Part shown: one piece after another, positions 53,143-61,072 of the stretch | How the letters are laid out: every line of letters begins with the position of its first letter | How positions within the stretch are numbered: position 1 is the first letter of the stretch | Source of the DNA: Bacteroidales bacterium | GTDB taxonomy: Bacteria; Bacteroidota; Bacteroidia; Bacteroidales; UBA932 | Direction: 5' to 3' | Assembly (NCBI GenBank): GCA_017443845.1 | Contig: JAFSXX010000016.1 | Coordinates: 1 to 64,000, forward strand | Length of the DNA stretch: 64,000 nucleotides | Position numbers and translations under genes: made by a program | Notes under the pieces: generated by a model | Told to the model about the DNA's origin: nothing | The model's database searches: none | Seen by the model: the letters and a program-made list of their open reading frames with translations, nothing else

Positions 53143-55194
53143 ATGGCGGTATTAGAGAAAATCCGTGTAAAATTCGGGGTTTTGATAACGATCCTTGTCG
53201 CTCTTGCCCTGTTGTCCTTTATCCTTGATCCATCTACCCTGAGGAACTTCGTGCAGATGGCATCCAACGACAACAAAGTCGGAGAGATGGCGGGAAAATC
53301 CATTACATACAAAGATTTCTACGAAGAGTACGACCATTTCAGCAAGCTTGCTGAGATGACCGGCCAGCGTGTCAACGATGAAGAGGCCCAGAAGGGTCTC
53401 CGCGACGCCGCTTGGCAGGAGATGTTCGACGAGAACGTGTTCCTTCCCAGGGCAGCCAAGGCCGGCCTGTTCGTCTCCAACCAGGAGATGTACGACCTCA
53501 CCCAGGGTGCTTCCATCTCCCCCGTCCTGGCTCAGCAGGGAATGTTCGCCGACCAGAACGGCAACTTCAACCGCGCTGCCCTCGCACAGTTCGTCCAGAA
53601 CATAGACGCTGACGAGACCGGCAACACCGGCGCTTACTGGAACTTCCTCGAGTCGACTGTTTACAAGTCGCAGCTCTACAACAAATACGCTTCCCTTCTC
53701 CAGGCTTCGTGCCTCCAGACCAATGCCGAGAAGGAGCTTGCTATGAAGTGGAACAACGTCACTTCTGACGTCGATTTCGTAATGGTGCCCGTCGGCTTCG
53801 AAACCGACACCACCATCGCGGTTTCGAAAGAGGAGATCAACGCGTACTTCAATGCGCGCAAGGATATGATGACCCAGCCCGCCAACCGCGACATCCGTTA
53901 CGTGATGCTCGAGGTCGAGCCTTCAAAGGAGGACTATGACGAGACCAGGGTCAAATTCAACGAGCTCTACGACGAGTTCACCACCGCTGAGAACCTCAAG
54001 AATTTCGTGGCCCTCAATTCGGACGCGAAACTCGATACCTATTATTATAAGGAGTCCCAGCTCAACAATAACCCCGAGTTCAAGGCTATCTTCAACAGCA
54101 ACGACGCCACCAGCGCCATGCACGAGGAGGAGAACTCCTTCCAGGCAGCACGCGTGCTCGACCGTCGCCAGATGGCCGACTCGGCTCACGTCTATTATGC
54201 GATGTTCCCCCTCGACCAGGAGGCAACAGCCGACTCTCTCGTCAATGTGCTCCGCCGCAGCGGGCTCACTTCCGATATGACAGAACTTGGCTGGTTCACC
54301 CAGGAGGCAGCAGCGGCGAGCGGACTCAACGACTTCGTTCCCGTCCTCTGGTCGGCCGACAAGGCGATGAAGGTCAAGATGACCACGGCCCAGGCCTGGT
54401 TCGTGCTCTATACCGCAGAGCGTACCCGTCCCTCTACCAAGGTCCAGTTCGCGACCCTCGTCAAGAACGTGCTTCCTTCGGAATCCACCTACCGCGACTA
54501 TCTGATGCGCGCTACCGAGATCTCCGACAAGACCGGCGGTGACGCCCGCAAGCTCGCCGAGGTCGCAGAGGAAGAAAAACTCACCGTTGTTCCCGTAACC
54601 CATCTTACCGAGGATACCCGCCGCGTAGGTGCCTGCGAGAACGCACGCGAGCTCGTCCGCTGGGTCTTTGACAAGAAGACCAAACGCGGAAGCGTATCGG
54701 ATGTCATCATCGTCGATAACAAATATTATTTCGTAGCAGCCGTCGACCGTATCCGCAAGGAGGGTAAGATGGATGTCCGCGACATCGCAAGCGATATCCG
54801 CGGTATCCTCGCAACCGAGAAGAAGCTCGAGGCAATGAAGGCCGACGCGGCTTCGAAGATCCAGGGCTGCAAGACTATGGAAGAGGTGGCCGAGGCTCTC
54901 GGCACCACGGTCAGCCACAACGACGGAGTCTCTTTCGGCTCGCAGTTCCAGCAGCTTGACAACAAGTTCGTGGGAGCCATCGCAAATGCGGAAGAAGGCA
55001 AGATCTGCGGTCCGGTCGCAGGCGATATCGGAGTCTATGTGTTCCAGGTGGCCAAGAAGAACGAGGGTTCGTTCTTCACCGAGGCGGATGCCAAATCCGC
55101 TGTGGCGCAGAAGGGTTCATACGCTGCGAATATACTCCAGTCGGTGCTCGTCGACGAGGCTGATGTGAAGGATTATAGGGCTAGATTTTTTTAA
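53143..55194 (+). CDS. PpiD/SurA-like membrane-anchored foldase
   Basis: A 683-residue protein with a single N-terminal membrane anchor (FGVLITILVALALLSFIL), a SurA_N-like helical domain (GEMAGKSITYKDFYEEYDHF), two parvulin-like regions (~345-460, MADSAHVYYAMFPLD to AQAWFVLYTAER; the second ~ 480-600 degenerate) and a C-terminal helical lobe. It probably assists folding of outer-membrane proteins emerging from Sec. The parvulin domains look divergent, so chaperone rather than isomerase activity may dominate (inference). It follows lptC by 62 bp. Confidence 0.85.
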   Translation: MAVLEKIRVKFGVLITILVALALLSFILDPSTLRNFVQMASNDNKVGEMAGKSITYKDFYEEYDHFSKLAEMTGQRVNDEEAQKGLRDAAWQEMFDENVFLPRAAKAGLFVSNQEMYDLTQGASISPVLAQQGMFADQNGNFNRAALAQFVQNIDADETGNTGAYWNFLESTVYKSQLYNKYASLLQASCLQTNAEKELAMKWNNVTSDVDFVMVPVGFETDTTIAVSKEEINAYFNARKDMMTQPANRDIRYVMLEVEPSKEDYDETRVKFNELYDEFTTAENLKNFVALNSDAKLDTYYYKESQLNNNPEFKAIFNSNDATSAMHEEENSFQAARVLDRRQMADSAHVYYAMFPLDQEATADSLVNVLRRSGLTSDMTELGWFTQEAAAASGLNDFVPVLWSADKAMKVKMTTAQAWFVLYTAERTRPSTKVQFATLVKNVLPSESTYRDYLMRATEISDKTGGDARKLAEVAEEEKLTVVPVTHLTEDTRRVGACENARELVRWVFDKKTKRGSVSDVIIVDNKYYFVAAVDRIRKEGKMDVRDIASDIRGILATEKKLEAMKADAASKIQGCKTMEEVAEALGTTVSHNDGVSFGSQFQQLDNKFVGAIANAEEGKICGPVAGDIGVYVFQVAKKNEGSFFTEADAKSAVAQKGSYAANILQSVLVDEADVKDYRARFF

Positions 55195-55233
55195 CAAGTT
55201 ATTAACAAAAAACTGAAATAAAAGAGCTAAAAT

Positions 55234-55264
55234 TTTGACGAAAAGGAAAAAATCCCTATATTTG
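55234..55264 (+). promoter_or_regulatory. consensus promoter of the coiled-coil lipoprotein operon
   Basis: -33 TTTG (55234-55237), 19-bp spacer, perfect -7 TATATTTG (55257-55264). This is the best full match in the window. It leaves a leader of about 115 nt before the ATG at 55388; a small hairpin (CGCTTC/GAAGCG, 55313-55334) lies in it. Confidence 0.78.
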
Positions 55265-55387
55265 GCCCTAAGAACTATAGTGCACCCAAGCGTATTTTTA
55301 GGATAAAAATGCGCTTCTGTGTGCGTTTGAAGCGGAAAACTATTTTTAATGTTTAACCAAAATACAAAACACTTAACAATTTTTTTT

Positions 55388-58300
55388 ATGAAAAAGATTA
55401 TTTATTCATTAGTGATGCTGGTTGCTGTCGGCAGCCTCTTCACTTCTTGTATTGACCCTGAGGAGCCGCAGGGCGTCTATGAGCTCAGGCACGCAAAGGC
55501 TGAGTACATCCTCGCTCTGAAGGACCTCACCAACGGCCAGCAGGCAGTCCTTGAGGCAGAAGCTGCTTACAAGAACGCTCAGGCAGACGTTGAGAAAGCT
55601 AATGCAGCCCTCATCAACGCCCAGGTTACCGTTGAAGGTCTTAAGGCAGAAGGCGTAAAGCTTGACAATGAGGCCAAGAAGATCGCCAACGACGCTATGA
55701 AGATCGCTCTCGAACTCGAGAACGCACGCTTGGCTAACGAGAACACCGCAGAGCTTGAGAGGCTCCAGAAGGAGAACGAGGCTCTCGCATCCGAGGTTGC
55801 TCTCCAGATTGCAAGGAACAATGCAGAGATCGCAAGGGTTCAGGATCAGGCAAAGGTTGACGCTGTCAAGGCTCAGGAAGCTCTCGCAGTCGCTAACGCT
55901 GACCTCCAGAACACTCTCGACAGCATCGCAGCTTATGCAATGCTCCTCTCCGAGGATGAGGGTGCTGTTGTCGTCATCGCAACCCAGACCTATCTTGCAG
56001 CTCTCGATATATACAACAATGCTCTCGCTGACTACACCGAGCTCGTTGCACAGACCTATATCGACACCTACGATTCCAAGCACCTCAGCAAGGAATATCT
56101 GAAGCAGGAACTCGAGGATGCAAAGGCTGGTCTCGAGGCTGCAAAGGCTGCAAAGGAAGAGTACCTCGCAGTTGACGGCAAGGCAGAGTCCTGGAAGGCA
56201 GAGATCGACGCTCTCGAAGAGCAGATCAAGGATCTTGAGAGGTCCAAGACCGAAGTCGTTGCAGAGCAGGCTTATGCAGAGTCCAAGTATCGTCAGTGCT
56301 TCGAGGCTTTCCGCGAGAAAGTTGAAGAACTCACAAAGGAATACATCGCTAAGTATATCGGTGTTGACGTAGAGCTCAATGCAGAGGTTGAACTCCCCAA
56401 CAACAACTACTTCATCCTTGACCAGTTCGCTGATTACACCTATCCTTTCGTTGACGGTGGTATCCTCGACTTCTATACCGAGGACGGCAAGCTCTATATG
56501 ACTGTCAATGCTGACTACGAGGATGTAGAGGGTGTTCTCTACAGCGAGCTCGAGCCCGTTGGTCTTAAGGAAATCATCGAAACCTTCCGCCGCGAGAAAG
56601 TTATCATCGACAACGAGGGTTACGACAAGGTTCTTGCTGAAACCAAGCAGGCAAAGAAGGACGCTGACTCCATCTATTTCGCACACAAGGCTATCCTCGA
56701 GGCTGGTCTGATGGCTTACAAGCCCGTTGCTGACGCTAACGCAGCTCTGACTACCGCAAACGCAGCCCTGACAGCAGCTCAGGCAGCTTACAACAAGGCT
56801 AAGAACGACTCCGTAGCAGCAGAGAAGGCAGCCAAGGATGCATACAAGGCTGACACCACCGCAGCAGGCAAGGCATACAGGCAGGCTCTCGCAGATGCAG
56901 CCAAGGCTAAGGAAGACGCTTACAAGGCAGCTAAGGATGCCCAGAAGGCAGACAGCGCAGCTATCGCTACCGCAGCAAAAGAGTTCGCATACGATATCAA
57001 CTACTTCTTCGGCACCATCGGTGGCGGCGACATGGATACCGCTAAGGTTTTCGCAGCTATCAAGAAGTACGCTGAGTTCATCTCCCAGTACAACACCAAG
57101 CAGGACACCATCTTCTACTACAACGGTCTCGACGCTGACAACAACCCTATCGTTGCTTCGAAGCCTATCCAGGACCTCACCCTTGATGATATGACCGCTA
57201 CGGGTCTTGTCGGCAAGTATGCTTACACCGGCAATTTTATGCCTAACGAAGGTACCGTAGGTATTCCTGAGGCAGAGATCTTCGCTCACGTTATCCGTGT
57301 CCTCGTATACGACAACTCCTTCAACAAGAGCACCGATATCACCGCTGACAACCTCAAGGTTTATGTTGACGGTACCCTCACTCTTCTTACCGACCTCGCA
57401 GACGCAGCAGTCAGCGACACCGATCCTGACTATATTGCAGCCCTCGCAGCAGCTGACAAGGCTTATAACGACGCAGTCAAGGCTGCTAAGGATACTTATG
57501 ATGACGCTCTTGCAGATGCTCTCGATACATACAACGGAGTTGTCGCAGCAGAGCACTCAAAGGTTGCTGACGCTCTCAGCAAGCTCAACGCAGCTAACGC
57601 AGCTGTCGCTACCGCTCAGACCAACCTCAAGAACGCAAAGGATGAGTTCTATGCAATCTATGACAGCTTCTGGGGCTACAACGACGGCACCCACACCGTA
57701 GCTAGCTACAGCGCAGGCACTGCATTCGCAGATCCCGCTGACTCCCTCACCGTTGTCTATACCGAGAAGACCTTCGTTGATCCCGACAACATCGTAAGGG
57801 TTAACATCTTCTCCGAGGAGCTTATGGCCGAGAACGAAGAGCTCGCTATCGCACTCTACAACCTCGGCTACGCACGTACTCCTTACTACTCGATGACCGA
57901 CTTCTTCAACGATCCTACCCTCTCTTACATCTTCTACAACGATCACTACAATGAGTTCTTCGACCGCTTCCTCTGGGATGCACGTCTTGAATTCCTCTCC
58001 CAGTATGAGACCAACCTCGCAACCCTCGACGCTCTCGAGGCAGCAGTAAATGAACTCTGCGAGGCATACGAGGCTAAGAAGGCCGAGATCGAGGCAGCTG
58101 AGGCTGAAATGAAGGCTGACGTCGCTGAACTTACCGGTTATCCCATCGAGATGCTCGAAGCTGATCCTTCTCTCGCATTCGCAGTTCTTGAGCAGGTTGT
58201 CTCAGTTGCAGCTCCCGGTTACTTCTTCGAAGACTTCATCGCAGACTTCGTAGATCCTCTCAACGGTATCTATGTTTACAACAACCTTCCTACCGGTCTC

Positions 58301-58783
58301 TTCGGCGAGCCCGAACCCGTCGGCGGCAAGATCCTCGAGGTTATGCAGGAGTGCATGAACGAGGAGACCTTCGGCGACTTCGCTACCAAGTATGCTGAGT
58401 GGATGAAGGCTGAGAAGGACATCCAGGGCCAGATCAACGACCTCACCAAGATCGTCGAGAAGCTCGATCCTCTCTACACCGCAGCTCTCAAGCTCGAGAT
58501 CCCCGAGGAGATGGATGCAGCAGCCGTTGCTAACTACGACGAGCTCTACAAGGCTCTCATCGAGTACCTTGATGGAGAGATCGAAGACCTCGAGTTCGAT
58601 ATCTACGACCTCCAGAAGCTTATCGACATCATGGAAGCAGGCGCAGACCGTATGACCGTCAATGCACAGCTCGCAGAGCAGAAGCTCGCTCACGCAGCAG
58701 AGAAGCTCGCAGTTGCAAAGACCAACCTCGATGCAGCCAAGGCTACCTATGACGAAGTTATCGCTAAGTACCTCAACAAATAA
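55388..58783 (+). CDS. large Ala-rich coiled-coil lipoprotein
   Basis: A 1131-residue protein starting at ATG 55388: MKKIIYSLVMLVAVGSLFTS then the lipid-anchored Cys21 and IDPEEPQG, an acidic run after the Cys like that which marks surface export in some Bacteroidota. Residues ~35-215 and ~325-470 are long Ala/Glu/Lys heptad-type helices (EAAYKNAQADVEKANAALIN, ERLQKENEALASEVALQIAR), broken by globular Asn/Tyr-rich parts (~265-330, 540-640, 760-860), with a further coiled coil at the end. It uses a narrow codon set (GCA/GCT, CTC, AAG), as strongly expressed genes do. Not recognised as a named family; possibly a surface or periplasm-spanning structural protein. The barrel gene follows after 39 bp. 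Confidence 0.8.
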   Translation: MKKIIYSLVMLVAVGSLFTSCIDPEEPQGVYELRHAKAEYILALKDLTNGQQAVLEAEAAYKNAQADVEKANAALINAQVTVEGLKAEGVKLDNEAKKIANDAMKIALELENARLANENTAELERLQKENEALASEVALQIARNNAEIARVQDQAKVDAVKAQEALAVANADLQNTLDSIAAYAMLLSEDEGAVVVIATQTYLAALDIYNNALADYTELVAQTYIDTYDSKHLSKEYLKQELEDAKAGLEAAKAAKEEYLAVDGKAESWKAEIDALEEQIKDLERSKTEVVAEQAYAESKYRQCFEAFREKVEELTKEYIAKYIGVDVELNAEVELPNNNYFILDQFADYTYPFVDGGILDFYTEDGKLYMTVNADYEDVEGVLYSELEPVGLKEIIETFRREKVIIDNEGYDKVLAETKQAKKDADSIYFAHKAILEAGLMAYKPVADANAALTTANAALTAAQAAYNKAKNDSVAAEKAAKDAYKADTTAAGKAYRQALADAAKAKEDAYKAAKDAQKADSAAIATAAKEFAYDINYFFGTIGGGDMDTAKVFAAIKKYAEFISQYNTKQDTIFYYNGLDADNNPIVASKPIQDLTLDDMTATGLVGKYAYTGNFMPNEGTVGIPEAEIFAHVIRVLVYDNSFNKSTDITADNLKVYVDGTLTLLTDLADAAVSDTDPDYIAALAAADKAYNDAVKAAKDTYDDALADALDTYNGVVAAEHSKVADALSKLNAANAAVATAQTNLKNAKDEFYAIYDSFWGYNDGTHTVASYSAGTAFADPADSLTVVYTEKTFVDPDNIVRVNIFSEELMAENEELAIALYNLGYARTPYYSMTDFFNDPTLSYIFYNDHYNEFFDRFLWDARLEFLSQYETNLATLDALEAAVNELCEAYEAKKAEIEAAEAEMKADVAELTGYPIEMLEADPSLAFAVLEQVVSVAAPGYFFEDFIADFVDPLNGIYVYNNLPTGLFGEPEPVGGKILEVMQECMNEETFGDFATKYAEWMKAEKDIQGQINDLTKIVEKLDPLYTAALKLEIPEEMDAAAVANYDELYKALIEYLDGEIEDLEFDIYDLQKLIDIMEAGADRMTVNAQLAEQKLAHAAEKLAVAKTNLDAAKATYDEVIAKYLNK

Positions 58784-58822
58784 TTGAACTTGTAAGGTAT
58801 TTTAATCTAAGACATCCATAAA

Positions 58823-59794
58823 ATGTTGAAGAGATTAAGCATATTACTAATAACGATCCTGATGGTTGTGCCCGCAGTGGCACAACCGCAGGAGAGTTGC
58901 GAATGTATGTATGCTCCAAAGAAAGGTCAGTTCCAGGTGAATTTATCTATGGGTCAGGGTCAGTTCTTCAACGACTTCAACGGCCTGTACTATCTTCTCC
59001 CCAACGCTGACGGCACCTCCCTCGGCCTGGGATTCCTTCCCAGCAACTATAAGGAGATCGCCGGCCTCGGAAACAACTACATTTCCGCGGATCTTTCGAC
59101 ATATGCCATCAATATCGGCTCCTTGAACCTGAATGATCTGACGAACATTGCAGGCGTGCAGATGAAGTACTTCCTGACGAATCACATCGACATCAACCTC
59201 TCTGCCGCATACAACGTCAACCTTCAGCCTCACAAGGATTATATCGAGGGTGAGTATTACGGACTGGGCGTTCTCAAGGAGATGCTCAACGGCTACGATC
59301 CCACCGAGATTGCCAATATCGTAGGCGCTGGAGATACATATGCATCCAAAGCCATCCTCGGTGCAGTGACCCACAGTCTCTTCACCCAGCTCGGAGCAGA
59401 CTATTACTTCGATGTACAGAACCCCCGCGTTCACCCGTACCTCGGTCTGTTCGGACAGTTCAAGATGGCAAGGGTGCAGGCTTACTACCCCTACACGGGA
59501 CAGACCACCGAATATGACGTTACTGAGCCCGAGGCTCCTCTTATGAACGAGGACATCTCGATGTACCGTCCCCAGAATCGTGCTGGTCAGCTTCTCGGTT
59601 TCGGCGGAGGCCTCCTTGCAGGTGTTGAGTATTCGATTTCCGAAGGTCTGATCATCGGTATCGAAGTGGCTCCGGTCGCATATCAGTACACCCTTATGCA
59701 CCTCAATGCACAGGGACAGGACGACTACTATGCTTCCAACCACAACATCCGCGCATTTACAATGCCGCAGCTTAAATTTGGTATCAGGTTCTAA
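58823..59794 (+). CDS. outer-membrane beta-barrel protein, partner of the coiled-coil lipoprotein
   Basis: A 323-residue protein with signal peptide MLKRLSILLITILMVVPAVA, then QPQESCECMYAPKKGQFQVNLSMGQGQF. The mature part has the alternating strands of an eight- to twelve-strand barrel (MKYFLTNHIDINLSAAYNVNL, LFTQLGADYYFDV, HPYLGLFGQFKMARV) and ends LKFGIRF, a C-terminal aromatic residue as in BamA substrates. It lies 39 bp after the coiled-coil lipoprotein in the same transcript and ends at a bidirectional terminator. Function unknown. Confidence 0.82.
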   Translation: MLKRLSILLITILMVVPAVAQPQESCECMYAPKKGQFQVNLSMGQGQFFNDFNGLYYLLPNADGTSLGLGFLPSNYKEIAGLGNNYISADLSTYAINIGSLNLNDLTNIAGVQMKYFLTNHIDINLSAAYNVNLQPHKDYIEGEYYGLGVLKEMLNGYDPTEIANIVGAGDTYASKAILGAVTHSLFTQLGADYYFDVQNPRVHPYLGLFGQFKMARVQAYYPYTGQTTEYDVTEPEAPLMNEDISMYRPQNRAGQLLGFGGGLLAGVEYSISEGLIIGIEVAPVAYQYTLMHLNAQGQDDYYASNHNIRAFTMPQLKFGIRF

Positions 59795-59817
59795 TCGCGA
59801 AAGCGTACAGATATTTG

Positions 59818-59845
59818 AAAGGGCGTTCTTCGGAGCGCCCTTTTA
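59818..59845. terminator. bidirectional terminator
   Basis: Stem AAAGGGCG / CGCCCTTT (59818-59825 and 59836-59843), with a T-rich tail on the plus strand. It overlaps the stop codon of the convergent ABC permease gene (59843-59845). Confidence 0.82.
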
Positions 59846-61063
59846 TTTTGTCAGAGCTTCTGCCGGCTGCAGGCCTGAAGCCAGGGAGGCGGGAGCCAGG
59901 CCCGATATCGTTCCGATAAAAAGGGCTATTCCCATCGCGGAGGCTGCAATGCTCCAGGATACGGAGAGATCCATTACCGAAGAGGGTATAAGGGCGCAGA
60001 GAGCGACAACCAGCAGCACACCCGCGGCGGCTCCGGAGAGCGAGAGAAACGCCGCCTCGGAGAGATACTGGAACAATATGATCCCGTCCCCGGCTCCCAG
60101 GGCCTTTTGAAGGCCTATTTCGCGCGTTCTCTCCGATACGCTGACAAACATTATGTTCGCGATCCCAAAACCGCCTATAAGCAGCGAAAAGAGCCCTATA
60201 ATCCATCCCACATTCGAGAGTGTGCGGAATATCGAGGAGACCTCGCCCGCGATGAAGGACATCCTGTTGACGGCGAAGCCTGCGTCGGAGCCATCGCAGG
60301 TGCGGCGGTATCTTTTAAGGAGCCGCGTCAGTTCGGCGGCCAGCTCCTTTTCCGAAACCCCTTCGCGGGGTTTTGCGGTGATGGTGGCCTTTCCCATTTC
60401 CAGGGAGGCGATTCCACGCGCCCAAAGGTAGGGCACGAGGAGGGCCCCGTCGATATCACCCAGAATGCTGACCGAATTGAGCCCGCTTTCCTTGAGCCTG
60501 CCGGCAACGGGGATCCTTACGCCCCCGACCTCGGCCGTCGAGGCGCCACGGAGATCCGCCGAAGCCCCCGCGATGGCCGCCGCCGCCCCCCGGGAGAGCT
60601 CCGAAGGGAGGAAATCGCGCCCCTCGCAGAGGGGATTCGCAACCGCGCAGCGCCAATTCTCCGAAACGCCGATTACCTTTCCGTCGGCGAATGAGGCGGA
60701 GAATGTCATCAGGGCCGCGGAGCGACAGTGTTCCCTGAGGAACATATACTCCCGGTAGGTGGGCTCGGGCCTTCCGATGTATTTCCACCAGCGGAAGAGC
60801 CCGTTCTCGTCCAGATCGGGCTCCAACGGCATTTTTTCGATAAAGACGATATCGCTTCCGAAGCTTTCCATCCCTTCGCGGAGGCTCCTTTGGAGCGAAT
60901 CGAACAGCGTCATCGAGGCTACGATGCAGAATATCCCGATGCTTACCCCTGCCAGGGAGAGCAGCGTCCTGACCCGGTCGTTTCCGAGGCTCCCCGCTAC
61001 GAATATGATACTCTCTCCGGCTATCCTCGCACGGATGCCGGCCTTTCCCTTCAATCCCTTCAT
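59843..61063 (-). CDS. MacB/FtsX-type ABC transporter permease
   Basis: A 406-residue inner-membrane protein with the MacB topology: one N-terminal span (RVRTLLSLAGVSIGIFCIVASM), a large periplasmic domain (~60-270), and three C-terminal spans with the FtsX signature (FGIANIMFVSVSERTREIGLQKALGAG). Such permeases work with an ATPase subunit in lipoprotein sorting, drug or peptide export, or as mechanotransmission systems; no ATPase gene is adjacent. It starts 9 bp after mutS and is probably in its transcript. Confidence 0.88.
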   Translation of the reverse strand: MKGLKGKAGIRARIAGESIIFVAGSLGNDRVRTLLSLAGVSIGIFCIVASMTLFDSLQRSLREGMESFGSDIVFIEKMPLEPDLDENGLFRWWKYIGRPEPTYREYMFLREHCRSAALMTFSASFADGKVIGVSENWRCAVANPLCEGRDFLPSELSRGAAAAIAGASADLRGASTAEVGGVRIPVAGRLKESGLNSVSILGDIDGALLVPYLWARGIASLEMGKATITAKPREGVSEKELAAELTRLLKRYRRTCDGSDAGFAVNRMSFIAGEVSSIFRTLSNVGWIIGLFSLLIGGFGIANIMFVSVSERTREIGLQKALGAGDGIILFQYLSEAAFLSLSGAAAGVLLVVALCALIPSSVMDLSVSWSIAASAMGIALFIGTISGLAPASLASGLQPAEALTK

Positions 61064-61072
61064 AATCTCCTT

